From positions 1 to 5,324 of the forward strand of contig VSPG01000061.1 of assembly GCA_009775265.1 (NCBI GenBank): a stretch of DNA of 5,324 nucleotides, written 5' to 3'. The translations under genes and the position numbers were made by a program. The stretch is from Muribaculaceae bacterium (GTDB taxonomy: Bacteria; Bacteroidota; Bacteroidia; Bacteroidales; Muribaculaceae). This document shows, one piece after another, positions 1 through 5,320 of this stretch; positions within the stretch are counted from its first letter, which is position 1; each line of letters begins with the position of its first letter. The notes below the pieces were generated by a model. The model saw only the letters and a program-made list of their open reading frames with translations, was not told where the DNA came from and ran no database searches.

Positions 1-45
1 ACACGCTTTCCAGGCGTGCCTCTTCAGCCACTCGAGCATCGCTCC
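1..45 (-). tRNA. tRNA-Ser(GGA), 5' part only
   Basis: Read on the minus strand, the left edge gives a serine tRNA from its first base (45) to just past the anticodon stem. The rest lies outside the window. The acceptor 5' strand is GGAGCGA (45-39). The D arm has the form CTC...GAG with an AGTGGCTGAA loop. The anticodon stem is a perfect 5 bp (CACGC at 18-14 with GCGTG at 6-2), closing a CTGGAAA loop (13-7). The anticodon is therefore GGA (11-9), which reads UCC and UCU serine codons. The acceptor closure, the long variable arm expected of tRNA-Ser and the T arm cannot be checked here. It is transcribed divergently from prfB. Confidence 0.92.
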
Positions 46-97
46 ATGCTGTTTAATGTGCGGGGATATGTATAATTCCCAAATGCGTTTAGCGGTG

Positions 98-105
98 CAA
101 AGTTA
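98..105 (-). promoter_or_regulatory. -7 box of the tRNA-Ser promoter
   Basis: The minus strand reads TAACTTTG here, an exact match to the Bacteroidetes -7 consensus TAnnTTTG, about 53 bp upstream of the tRNA 5' end. No clear TTTG lies 19-21 bp further upstream, so the -33 element is weak or absent. It overlaps the divergent prfB promoter region. The function is inferred from motif and position. Confidence 0.5.
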
Positions 106-114
106 GTGATATTT

Positions 115-146
115 TTTGAAAATAAGGCATGTTTTGTGTATATTTG
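115..146 (+). promoter_or_regulatory. prfB promoter, Bacteroidetes type
   Basis: TTTG (115-118), a 20-bp spacer and TATATTTG (139-146) match both halves of the Bacteroidetes sigma-ABfr consensus (TTTG, about 19-21 bp, TAnnTTTG). Transcription would begin near 152-155, giving a short A-rich leader of about 20-25 nt before the ATG at 176. The leader has no Shine-Dalgarno sequence, as is usual in this phylum. Confidence 0.7.
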
Positions 147-175
147 CAGAAATTTTTTGAAAAAAAGCCATAATC

Positions 176-1298
176 ATGATTACTCAGGAACAATTAAAAG
201 AGACTTTTGAGCGCAAGCTTGCGCTGAGGAGGTATCTTTGACATCGACAGCAAGAAAATACAGGTAGAAGAAGAAGAGCTGCGCACGCATGTGCCGGATT
301 TCTGGGAGCATCCCAAGGAGGCGCAGGCCCAGATGAAGAAAATCAAGGATCTGCAGCAGTGGATTGACGGCTACCGCGATGTGGACAATGCCTGCGGCGA
401 ACTGGAAGTGGGCTGGGAGATGGTGAAGGAAGGCTTGATGGAAGAAGCCGAACTTGACGCTCTCTATGCATCGGCGATAGGTCTTATCGAGAATCTCGAG
501 CTGCGCAATATGCTCCGTCGCGAGGAGGACAAACTCGGCGTGGTGCTTAAAATAAATTCCGGAGCCGGCGGCACGGAGAGTCAGGACTGGGCATCGATGC
601 TTATGCGCATGTATCTCCGCTGGTGCGAGAAGAACGGCTACAAGACGAGCATTGCCAACTTGCTTGACGGCGACGAGGCTGGGATAAAGTCGTGCACCAT
701 CAATGTGGAGGGCGATTTTGCCTACGGCTATCTAAAGAGCGAGAACGGCGTGCACCGTCTGGTGCGCGTGTCGCCGTATAATGCGCAGGGCAAGCGTATG
801 ACGTCGTTTGCTTCGGTGTTCGTGACTCCATTGGTGGACGACACTATCGAGGTGCGCGTGGATCCGGCGCTGCTTTCGTGGGACACTTTCCGCTCGGGAG
901 GCGCCGGCGGACAGAATGTGAACAAGGTGGAGTCGGGCGTGCGCCTGCGCTATCAGTTCACGGACCCGTACACAGGCGAGAAAGAGGAAATCCTCATTGA
1001 GAACACCGAAACCCGCGACCAGCCGAAGAATAAGGAGAACGCGATGCGGCAGCTGCGCTCTATCCTATACGACAAGGAACTGCAACACCGCCTTCAGGAG
1101 CAGGCGAAAGTCGAGGCCGGAAAGATGAAAATAGAGTGGGGCTCGCAGATTCGCAGCTATGTGTTTGACGACCGGCGTGTGAAGGACCACCGCACGGGTT
1201 GGCAGACAAGTGATGTGGGCGGCGTGATGGACGGCGAAATCGACGATTTCATCAAGGCGTACCTCATGGAGTTTGCAGGCTCCGAGGAGGAGAAATAG
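176..1298 (+). CDS. prfB: Peptide chain release factor 2 (RF2), made by programmed +1 frameshift
   Basis: RF2 recognises UGA and UAA stop codons in the ribosomal A site and triggers hydrolysis of peptidyl-tRNA in the cytoplasm. The gene starts at ATG 176. Its first 21 codons (176-238) end in-frame at TGA 239-241. After a +1 shift that skips T239, translation continues from GAC 240 to the TAG at 1296-1298, giving about 373 residues, close to the family's usual ~365. Visible features are the helical N-terminal domain with VPDFWEHPKEAQ (from about residue 39), the stop-recognition tripeptide SPY at 199-201 (771-779; SPF in E. coli, a conservative change), and the catalytic GGQ at 244-246 (906-914) within SGGAGGQNVNK. 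The residue matching E. coli Thr246 is Ser, a common alternative. Starting at GTG 291 would lose the N-terminus. The identification is essentially certain. Confidence 0.97.
227..242 (+). other. prfB: prfB programmed +1 frameshift (autoregulatory) site
   Basis: The sequence AGGAGGTATCTTTGAC is the classic RF2 recoding signal. AGGAGG (227-232) acts as an internal Shine-Dalgarno-like stimulator, CTT (236-238) is the slippery codon and TGA (239-241) is an in-frame stop followed by C, a poor termination context. When RF2 is scarce the ribosome pauses at UGA, the CUU-bound tRNA slips to UUU, and decoding resumes at GAC (240-242) to give full-length RF2. When RF2 is abundant a 21-residue peptide is released instead. 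Both flanking frames and the RF2-like residues on each side (ALRRYL then DIDSKK) are visible. Confidence 0.95.
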
Positions 1299-1320
1299 CA
1301 CATTTTTTGCAAGGATTAAA

Positions 1321-1367
1321 GAGGGTGTGTCAGAATGGACTATTTGGAACCATTCTGACACACCCTC
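1321..1367 (+). terminator. Perfect 18-bp hairpin after prfB, probable terminator
   Basis: GAGGGTGTGTCAGAATGG (1321-1338) is followed by an 11-nt loop and its exact reverse complement (1350-1367), starting 22 bp after the prfB stop. The position and very stable stem suggest transcription termination or a 3'-end stabiliser. It lacks a proper T-tract afterwards (ACTACCTTATTTC follows), so it is not a textbook intrinsic terminator. From memory, hairpins with GAGGGTGTGTC/GACACACCCTC arms recur between genes in Bacteroidales, so it may also be a dispersed repeat. Confidence 0.6.
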
Positions 1368-1393
1368 ACTACCTTATTTCTGTACATGATATT

Positions 1394-1409
1394 TCCATGA
1401 ACACATGGA
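1394..1409. repeat. Small inverted repeat upstream of the CotH-family gene, possible operator
   Basis: TCCATG (1394-1399), a 4-bp spacer and CATGGA (1404-1409) form a perfect 6-bp dyad. It covers the place where the -33 element should lie relative to the -7 box at 1428-1435, where no good TTTG is present. Such a site could bind a dimeric regulator, but short dyads arise by chance. The regulatory role is inference. Confidence 0.25.
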
Positions 1410-1427
1410 TTTATACCCGCTTTTTTG

Positions 1428-1435
1428 TAAATTTG
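1428..1435 (+). promoter_or_regulatory. -7 box of the CotH-family gene promoter
   Basis: TAAATTTG matches the Bacteroidetes TAnnTTTG consensus exactly. The expected -33 TTTG is poor (CATG at 1404-1407, spacer 20). A start near 1442 would give a leader of about 60 nt containing a weak AATTAC/GTAATT hairpin (1437-1454). The gene therefore appears to be transcribed independently of prfB, beyond the hairpin at 1321-1367. Confidence 0.55.
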
Positions 1436-1501
1436 CAATTACAATCATGTAATTTTAATCACAGACATCTCACCCTATCCTTTAATATACCATAATGCAC
1501 T

Positions 1502-2959
1502 ATGAATAAGGTGGTTACCCTCCTCATGTTTAAGCGAATCTTCTTTGCGATACTAAGTGTCACACCCTTCCTGGCCGTACCTTTATCTGCCGCCAATGCC
1601 GGGAACACCGATTCCTACGCATCCGCTCAATGGAGCGCCGATATGGCTTCCGGCACGCTTCCTATAATGCACATCAACACAGAGAATTCACAACCTATCG
1701 TAGACAAAGAGAATTATGTTTCCGCAGGATTATGGATTGAAATCCCGGATAAATGCGATGACAAGCAATTAGGGCTTTCATCGGCAGACAATCCTGTGAA
1801 ACTCGGCATAAGAGGCAGGGGCAATTCATCATGGGACAACAATGACAAAAAGCCATACAAAATCAAATTTGACAGTAAAACAGAGCTCTTAGGCTTGCCT
1901 AAGCACAAACACTTCGTGTTGCTCGCATGTGGCAACTTATATACCGATGACTGGCTCGGACAAGCCGTAGGGAAAGAACTCGCAAACATGGTTGGGCTCG
2001 GATGGAATCCACGATACTATCCTGTAGAGCTGGTTCTTAACGGACGCTATGACGGCATATATTTCCTATATGAAAGCATTAAAATAGACTCTAACCGTCT
2101 TGATATATTCGAACAGCCGGAAGAGAATACAGACCCCACAACAATCCCATACGGATGGCTTGTGGAAATAGACAATTATGCCGATGAATTCCAGGTAATG
2201 ATTCCTGATGGTGAGACCTGGATGCGCGTAACCCACAAGTCTCCTGAAATTTTATCCGACATGCAGCGTCAATGGCTCATTGATGATTTTACAGCCATTA
2301 CAGAGACAATACATGGCGATAATCGTGAAAACTGGACCGAACATATAGATCCGGCATCACTTGCAAAATATTTTATTGTCATAGAGGTGATGGTCGATTA
2401 TGATGGTTTCAACGGCAGTGTGTACATGCACAAGGACATGGGCGACAGCCGGTGGAAATTAGGTCCGATGTGGGACAACAATTCCGCCGCAAGGTCTGAA
2501 CCCTCCGACTGGACAATGAACATACTTCCTGAATGGAGCAGATGGAAAATAATACCACAAATTTTCAATACCAAAAATTTCAAAGACGCCTTCAACAAGG
2601 AATGGAAAGCATTTTATCCTAAACTTGGCGCACTTAAGACGTTTATCCTTGATCTGGCAAAAAAATGCGAAGCCGCAGAGCTCGCCAACCAGAAAAGATG
2701 GGATGCGGACTACGTAATCAATGAAAACTTTGCATTGAGATTTTATGAATATATAGAGCGCCGCGCAAAATGGATCAATGACAACCGCGAAAACGCCGGT
2801 ATTGAATCCACGGAAATACCTGATGCGGAAGTCATGGCCCACGAATACATAACCCTCGCCGGCACCAAAGTATCCGGTCGCCCTATTCCCGGAATGTATC
2901 TGCTACGCACCACTTACTCCGACGGAAGCACCACCACAAAAAAAGTGGCCATCAAATGA
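1502..2959 (+). CDS. Secreted CotH-family atypical protein kinase
   Basis: 485 residues. The N-terminus is a signal peptide: basic residues, a hydrophobic core at about 13-28, and a likely cut after LSAANA (~33). ATG 1526 (MFKRIFF...) is an alternative start with a more canonical signal peptide; neither has a Shine-Dalgarno sequence. Residues ~97-430 fit the CotH kinase domain: GIRGRGNSSW (102-111), the KKPYKIKFD strand (116-124) with a candidate ATP-binding Lys, LLGLPKHKHFVLLA (129-142), GRYDGIYFLYES (181-192) with a conserved Glu, DYDGFNGSVYMHKD (299-312), and GPMWDNN (321-327), whose Asp sits at the metal-binding position. Bacillus CotH, the family prototype, phosphorylates spore-coat proteins; the substrate here is unknown. 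The tail (~449-485, LAGTKVSGRPIPGMYLL...KKVAIK) resembles a type A T9SS sorting domain. The gene is visibly AT-richer than its neighbours, which could mean transfer. The family call is firm; activity is not proven. Confidence 0.88.
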   Translation: MNKVVTLLMFKRIFFAILSVTPFLAVPLSAANAGNTDSYASAQWSADMASGTLPIMHINTENSQPIVDKENYVSAGLWIEIPDKCDDKQLGLSSADNPVKLGIRGRGNSSWDNNDKKPYKIKFDSKTELLGLPKHKHFVLLACGNLYTDDWLGQAVGKELANMVGLGWNPRYYPVELVLNGRYDGIYFLYESIKIDSNRLDIFEQPEENTDPTTIPYGWLVEIDNYADEFQVMIPDGETWMRVTHKSPEILSDMQRQWLIDDFTAITETIHGDNRENWTEHIDPASLAKYFIVIEVMVDYDGFNGSVYMHKDMGDSRWKLGPMWDNNSAARSEPSDWTMNILPEWSRWKIIPQIFNTKNFKDAFNKEWKAFYPKLGALKTFILDLAKKCEAAELANQKRWDADYVINENFALRFYEYIERRAKWINDNRENAGIESTEIPDAEVMAHEYITLAGTKVSGRPIPGMYLLRTTYSDGSTTTKKVAIK

Positions 2960-3010
2960 CGCTGTGCCGTTGTGTGTTATTAAACAGCCCCTTAAGGCCG
3001 GTGTCATGGC

Positions 3011-3328
3011 TCAGGAGTCGTAGTCGTTGCGGCAGGGGTTGCGGGGAAACCATCCTTTGCGCACTCGTTCGCGCTGCTCGAATATTTCCAGGATAGTCCA
3101 GAAGGAGGAGAATGCGGTGACGCCGAGGACGGCGCTCCAGAACACGTCGGCGATGAGTATGGAGGCGGCAAGCGCCACGATGCCGAGCAGGAGGAAGACC
3201 CACCAGCACCGTGTGCCGAAGTGGTATTCGCTTTTGATTACGACCGGATGGAACAGTCCAATTATAAGAAATGTGCAAAGCCCGATGGCGAGGCCGAGCA
3301 TGTGGCAGGATTGCAGGAATTGTGTCAT
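3011..3328 (-). CDS. DUF4491 family small membrane protein
   Basis: 105 residues, function unknown. The sequence matches the DUF4491 family of Bacteroidetes: GLFHPVVIKSEYHFGTRCWW (24-43), then a hydrophobic stretch and the C-terminal EQRERVRKGWFPRNP (84-98). Three membrane segments are likely, at about 11-29, 42-60 and 63-82, with a charged cytoplasmic-type tail. The start at 3328 is chosen because its ATG overlaps the stop of the upstream DUF2851 gene as ATGA (3325-3328), which implies translational coupling. Met10 (codon at 3299-3301) begins MLGLAIGLCTF and is a possible alternative start, closer to where I remember most family members beginning. A longer open frame extending upstream to 3877 only reads the DUF2851 gene in another frame. 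The convergent CotH-family gene ends 51 bp away, with no clear terminator between them. Confidence 0.85.
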   Translation of the reverse strand: MTQFLQSCHMLGLAIGLCTFLIIGLFHPVVIKSEYHFGTRCWWVFLLLGIVALAASILIADVFWSAVLGVTAFSSFWTILEIFEQRERVRKGWFPRNPCRNDYDS

Positions 3329-4617
3329 GGACGATATTTTGCTTTTTGACTTAGAAATCTGTGGCCGAGGCGGCAGTAGAGGCATTTGCGGGGTTCGCAG
3401 TAGGCGCGGCGCAGCTGTATGAGTGCCTGGGAGGTGAACGCGTCGCGGCATTCCACGCCTGCTTCGGCAAAAAGGCGTGTGATGCTGTTGCGTTCGGCGG
3501 GCAATTGTTCGAGCAGTGCCGTGGCGGTGTCCTGCATGGCGTGGTTGCCGAAACGGGAGCCATAGGCGTAGAGCAGCGGCACCACGAGGTTTATGACCAG
3601 TATGTCGGTGCTGGAGCGGCTGAATGCCTGTGTGGAGGCGGGGCCTGAGGGCTCGCCGAAGTTGTAGCGCCGCTGCCAGTAGTAGGGCAGGCTGGTGTGG
3701 AAAAGCGCACGGGCGTCGTCGAGATTTCGCACGCTGTAGACCCGCGATGCCACGGAGAACCCTTCCGAAACCATTGTGGCAAGCGCTGCTATGCGACGGT
3801 GTGGAAAGTTCTGCGGGCGTGTGCGTGCCATGCGCCACATCATCCCGCAGGGAGGCGCGAGGCCGAATTTGCCGCACATGAAGGCGTATTCACGCCGCAA
3901 CAGCGTCAGGTGCATGTCTTCGCCGGCTTGTTCCGGGGGTAGAAGGCCGGCCTGGCCGAATAGGAGTCCTTCTATGGCTTCGGGCGTGTCGCGGTGTTTG
4001 AGCAGCGTGCGCAGCGGCACGGCGAGTGCGAGCTGCTCGAAGGGCTGGCTGTTGAGGCCGAATCCGAGCGCGCGTGCGAGAGTCACGTACACGACTTCGG
4101 GCCAGTTGCCGTCCAGGCGGTCGAGCATTGCGAGCATGCGTTCCACTTTTTCGTAAAGTCTTTCAAAAGCCATTGCGGTGAGGCAGTCGGTGACGTAGAC
4201 CGAGGGTGCGCCGGCGAGTTCGTCGAAGCATGCGAGGCGGTCGGCGGGAGAGTCGACCATGCGGCGGTAGCGTTCGTTGAAATCATGGGCGCACCGCATC
4301 ACCATCTGCGGCAGTCGGCGCCCGTCGGGGAGCTCTATGCGGCAGTCGTCAGCGGCGACTACGTGGAGTATCACCGAGTCGTAGGCCCGGTCGCTATCGT
4401 GTCCGTGGCGGTGCCAGTCGGAAGCCCGTACGTGCATCTCTACGTTGCCGCACCACAGGCGGTTGCCTATACGCACTTTTGCGTTGAAAAAGTCGGGTCC
4501 GGCATCGCGGTTGAGCATGCCGGGGTCTATGACCTCCACCCGTTCGCCGTCGGTGGTGACCATGTCGGGCTGCATCACAAGCCTGTGCTGCCATACGTAG
4601 TGCATCAGACGCTCCAT
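3325..4617 (-). CDS. DUF2851 family protein
   Basis: 430 residues, a conserved Bacteroidetes family of unknown function. It begins MERLMHYVWQH, as family members do, and has no signal peptide or membrane segment, so it is probably cytoplasmic. The conserved N-terminal block reads VIDPGMLNRDAGPDFFNAKV (29-48), then GNVEMHVRASDWHRHGHD (57-74) and AYDSVILHVV (78-87). It is rich in Glu, Asp and His (E60, H62, D67, H69, H71, H73, D74, H85). The C-terminus has CEPRKCLYCRLGH (407-419), a C-x4-C-x2-C-x3-H arrangement that could bind a metal; a Cys cluster here is, as I recall it, typical of the family. Met5 is an alternative start. No Shine-Dalgarno sequence is seen. The gene is markedly GC-rich, which produces long antisense shadow frames. 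Its stop overlaps the DUF4491 start, so the two probably form an operon. I can name the family but not a function. Confidence 0.88.
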   Translation of the reverse strand: MERLMHYVWQHRLVMQPDMVTTDGERVEVIDPGMLNRDAGPDFFNAKVRIGNRLWCGNVEMHVRASDWHRHGHDSDRAYDSVILHVVAADDCRIELPDGRRLPQMVMRCAHDFNERYRRMVDSPADRLACFDELAGAPSVYVTDCLTAMAFERLYEKVERMLAMLDRLDGNWPEVVYVTLARALGFGLNSQPFEQLALAVPLRTLLKHRDTPEAIEGLLFGQAGLLPPEQAGEDMHLTLLRREYAFMCGKFGLAPPCGMMWRMARTRPQNFPHRRIAALATMVSEGFSVASRVYSVRNLDDARALFHTSLPYYWQRRYNFGEPSGPASTQAFSRSSTDILVINLVVPLLYAYGSRFGNHAMQDTATALLEQLPAERNSITRLFAEAGVECRDAFTSQALIQLRRAYCEPRKCLYCRLGHRFLSQKAKYRP

Positions 4618-4652
4618 GTTGTGCCAAAATTAAAGTATTTTGCTGTGTTTCG

Positions 4653-4660
4653 CAAATTTA
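4653..4660 (-). promoter_or_regulatory. -7 box of the DUF2851-DUF4491 operon promoter
   Basis: The minus strand reads TAAATTTG, an exact TAnnTTTG match, 36 bp upstream of the DUF2851 start codon. Transcription would begin near 4646, leaving a leader of about 30 nt. No TTTG lies at the expected -33 distance, so the upstream half is weak. Confidence 0.5.
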
Positions 4661-4695
4661 TTTTACGAAATCGGTTTTTATTTTTGGCTTGGCAA

Positions 4696-4823
4696 GAGCC
4701 GCCGCTATGCGGCTCGGCTTTGTTGGCGACAGCATTGATACCACGGGCTGCGACCGCTATGCGGCCATTGCCCGTGGCTAAAAGCGGACTTGCCGCTGAC
4801 GCGGCTGCCTGGCGCTATGCGCC
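4696..4823. repeat. Cluster of hairpins sharing CGCTATGCG
   Basis: Four short GC-rich hairpins lie within 128 bp: GAGCCGC/GCGGCTC (4696-4702 with 4709-4715); CCGC-TAT-GCGG (4754-4764), nested in a perfect 8-bp outer stem CCACGGGC/GCCCGTGG (4741-4748 with 4770-4777); GCCGC-TGAC-GCGGC (4792-4805); and GGCGC-TAT-GCGCC (4811-4823). The 9-mer CGCTATGCG occurs three times (4703, 4755, 4813), while the bases beyond it change in a paired manner (C/G or G/C). The cluster sits just upstream of the DUF2851 promoter. Its nature, whether structured RNA, REP-like repeat or protein-binding site, cannot be told from this sequence. Confidence 0.6.
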
Positions 4824-5030
4824 TACACCTCAAAAACATTCCGTATAATTTCTCGACTTATCCGTATTTTGATGTAGTCTTGAGCTAATATTTTGACTAC
4901 AAGGTTGTTCTTGAGAATTCGCGTGAGGATGGGCAATGGATAAGAAATTGGCAGTGTGTTTGGTTTCGCTATATTTCTCACGCTTTCAAAAAACTCTTTT
5001 ACTTTGATGCAATGTTAGCATTTATTTTTG

Positions 5031-5065
5031 GATTACGCCTCATTCCGGGGCGTAATTCTCTTTTA
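5031..5065 (+). terminator. Possible intrinsic terminator, plus strand
   Basis: ATTACGCC (5032-5039) pairs perfectly with GGCGTAAT (5049-5056). It is extended by G-T wobbles at 5031/5057 and 5040/5048 and a C-G pair at 5041/5047, leaving a 5-nt loop. TCTCTTTTATATT follows, a reasonable T-rich tract. On the minus strand the stem is followed by A-rich sequence, so termination would act on plus-strand transcripts. No plus-strand gene precedes it in this gap, apart from an unconvincing 23-codon frame at 4936-5007, so it may end a small RNA. Confidence 0.4.
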
Positions 5066-5300
5066 TATTGCCTTTTCCATGTCGCGGAAGCGACTATGCT
5101 TCAATAAGAAAAATACGAAATAAGTATACCATCATATAGAGGCGGAGTTTCCATAACCACAGGCAAAGGTAGCCAAATGGGAATACATTGCTCCCGACCC
5201 CCTTTATGGAGATTTCACTACCGAAACATGGCGCAAACTCTATGTCCGCATTACTACTGGTGCGATAAAAATCGCGTTAGTTTAGAAATCATCAAATAAA

Positions 5301-5320
5301 GAGAGTTCTTTGACATTTTG
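5301..5320 (+). promoter_or_regulatory. boxA-like antitermination sequence
   Basis: GAGAGTTCTTTGACATTTTG closely resembles the boxA region that, as I recall, lies in Bacteroidetes rRNA leaders (GTTCTTTGACATATTG) ahead of 16S rRNA. If so, an rRNA or other antiterminated operon would begin to the right of the window. Against this, no TAnnTTTG promoter is seen on the plus strand in the 250 bp before it, and the same bases read on the minus strand as a plausible protein C-terminus (KELSLFDDF then TAA at 5284-5282). Confidence 0.3.

Noticed and set aside
291..1298. prfB read as starting at GTG 291
   Set aside because: The upstream sequence 176-290 encodes the RF2 N-terminus once the +1 shift at 236-242 is taken into account.
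1065..1361. Minus-strand frame of 98 codons
   Set aside because: It is antisense to the conserved C-terminal half of prfB and continues into the terminator hairpin.
1307..1495. Plus-strand open frame of 62 codons
   Set aside because: It runs through the perfect hairpin and the -7 promoter box, and its translation resembles no protein.
2459..2842. Minus-strand frame of 127 codons
   Set aside because: It is antisense to the well-matched CotH domain, with no start context or recognisable family.
2960..3010. Terminator between the convergent CotH-family and DUF4491 genes
   Set aside because: Only a short CCTTAAGG palindrome is present; no stable stem with a T-tract.
3329..3877. N-terminal extension of the DUF4491 frame to 288 codons
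   Set aside because: The extension is Arg/Pro/His-rich low-quality protein that overlaps DUF2851 in another frame; DUF4491 homology begins only near 3328.
4696..4823. CRISPR-like array
   Set aside because: The repeats are short palindromes with unequal spacing and variable flanks; there are no uniform repeats or spacers and no cas genes.
3994..4848. Plus-strand frame of 284 codons
   Set aside because: It is antisense to DUF2851 and open only because of high GC content; its translation (runs of V, H, E, A) is typical of a shadow frame, and it runs into the hairpin cluster.
4840..4867. Direct repeat of CCGTAT 21 bp apart (4841 and 4862)
   Set aside because: The spacing of two helical turns is suggestive, but six bases repeated in AT-rich DNA is easily chance.
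4936..5007. 23-codon plus-strand frame starting MDKKLAVCLVSLYF, ending just before the 5031-5057 hairpin
   Set aside because: It has a hydrophobic middle like a small toxin or signal peptide, but it is too short, lacks a clear promoter and falls inside the paired arms of the small-RNA candidate.
5262..5275. GCGAT-AAAA-ATCGC hairpin
   Set aside because: The stem is only 5 bp with no T-tract on either strand, so there is no basis to call a terminator.
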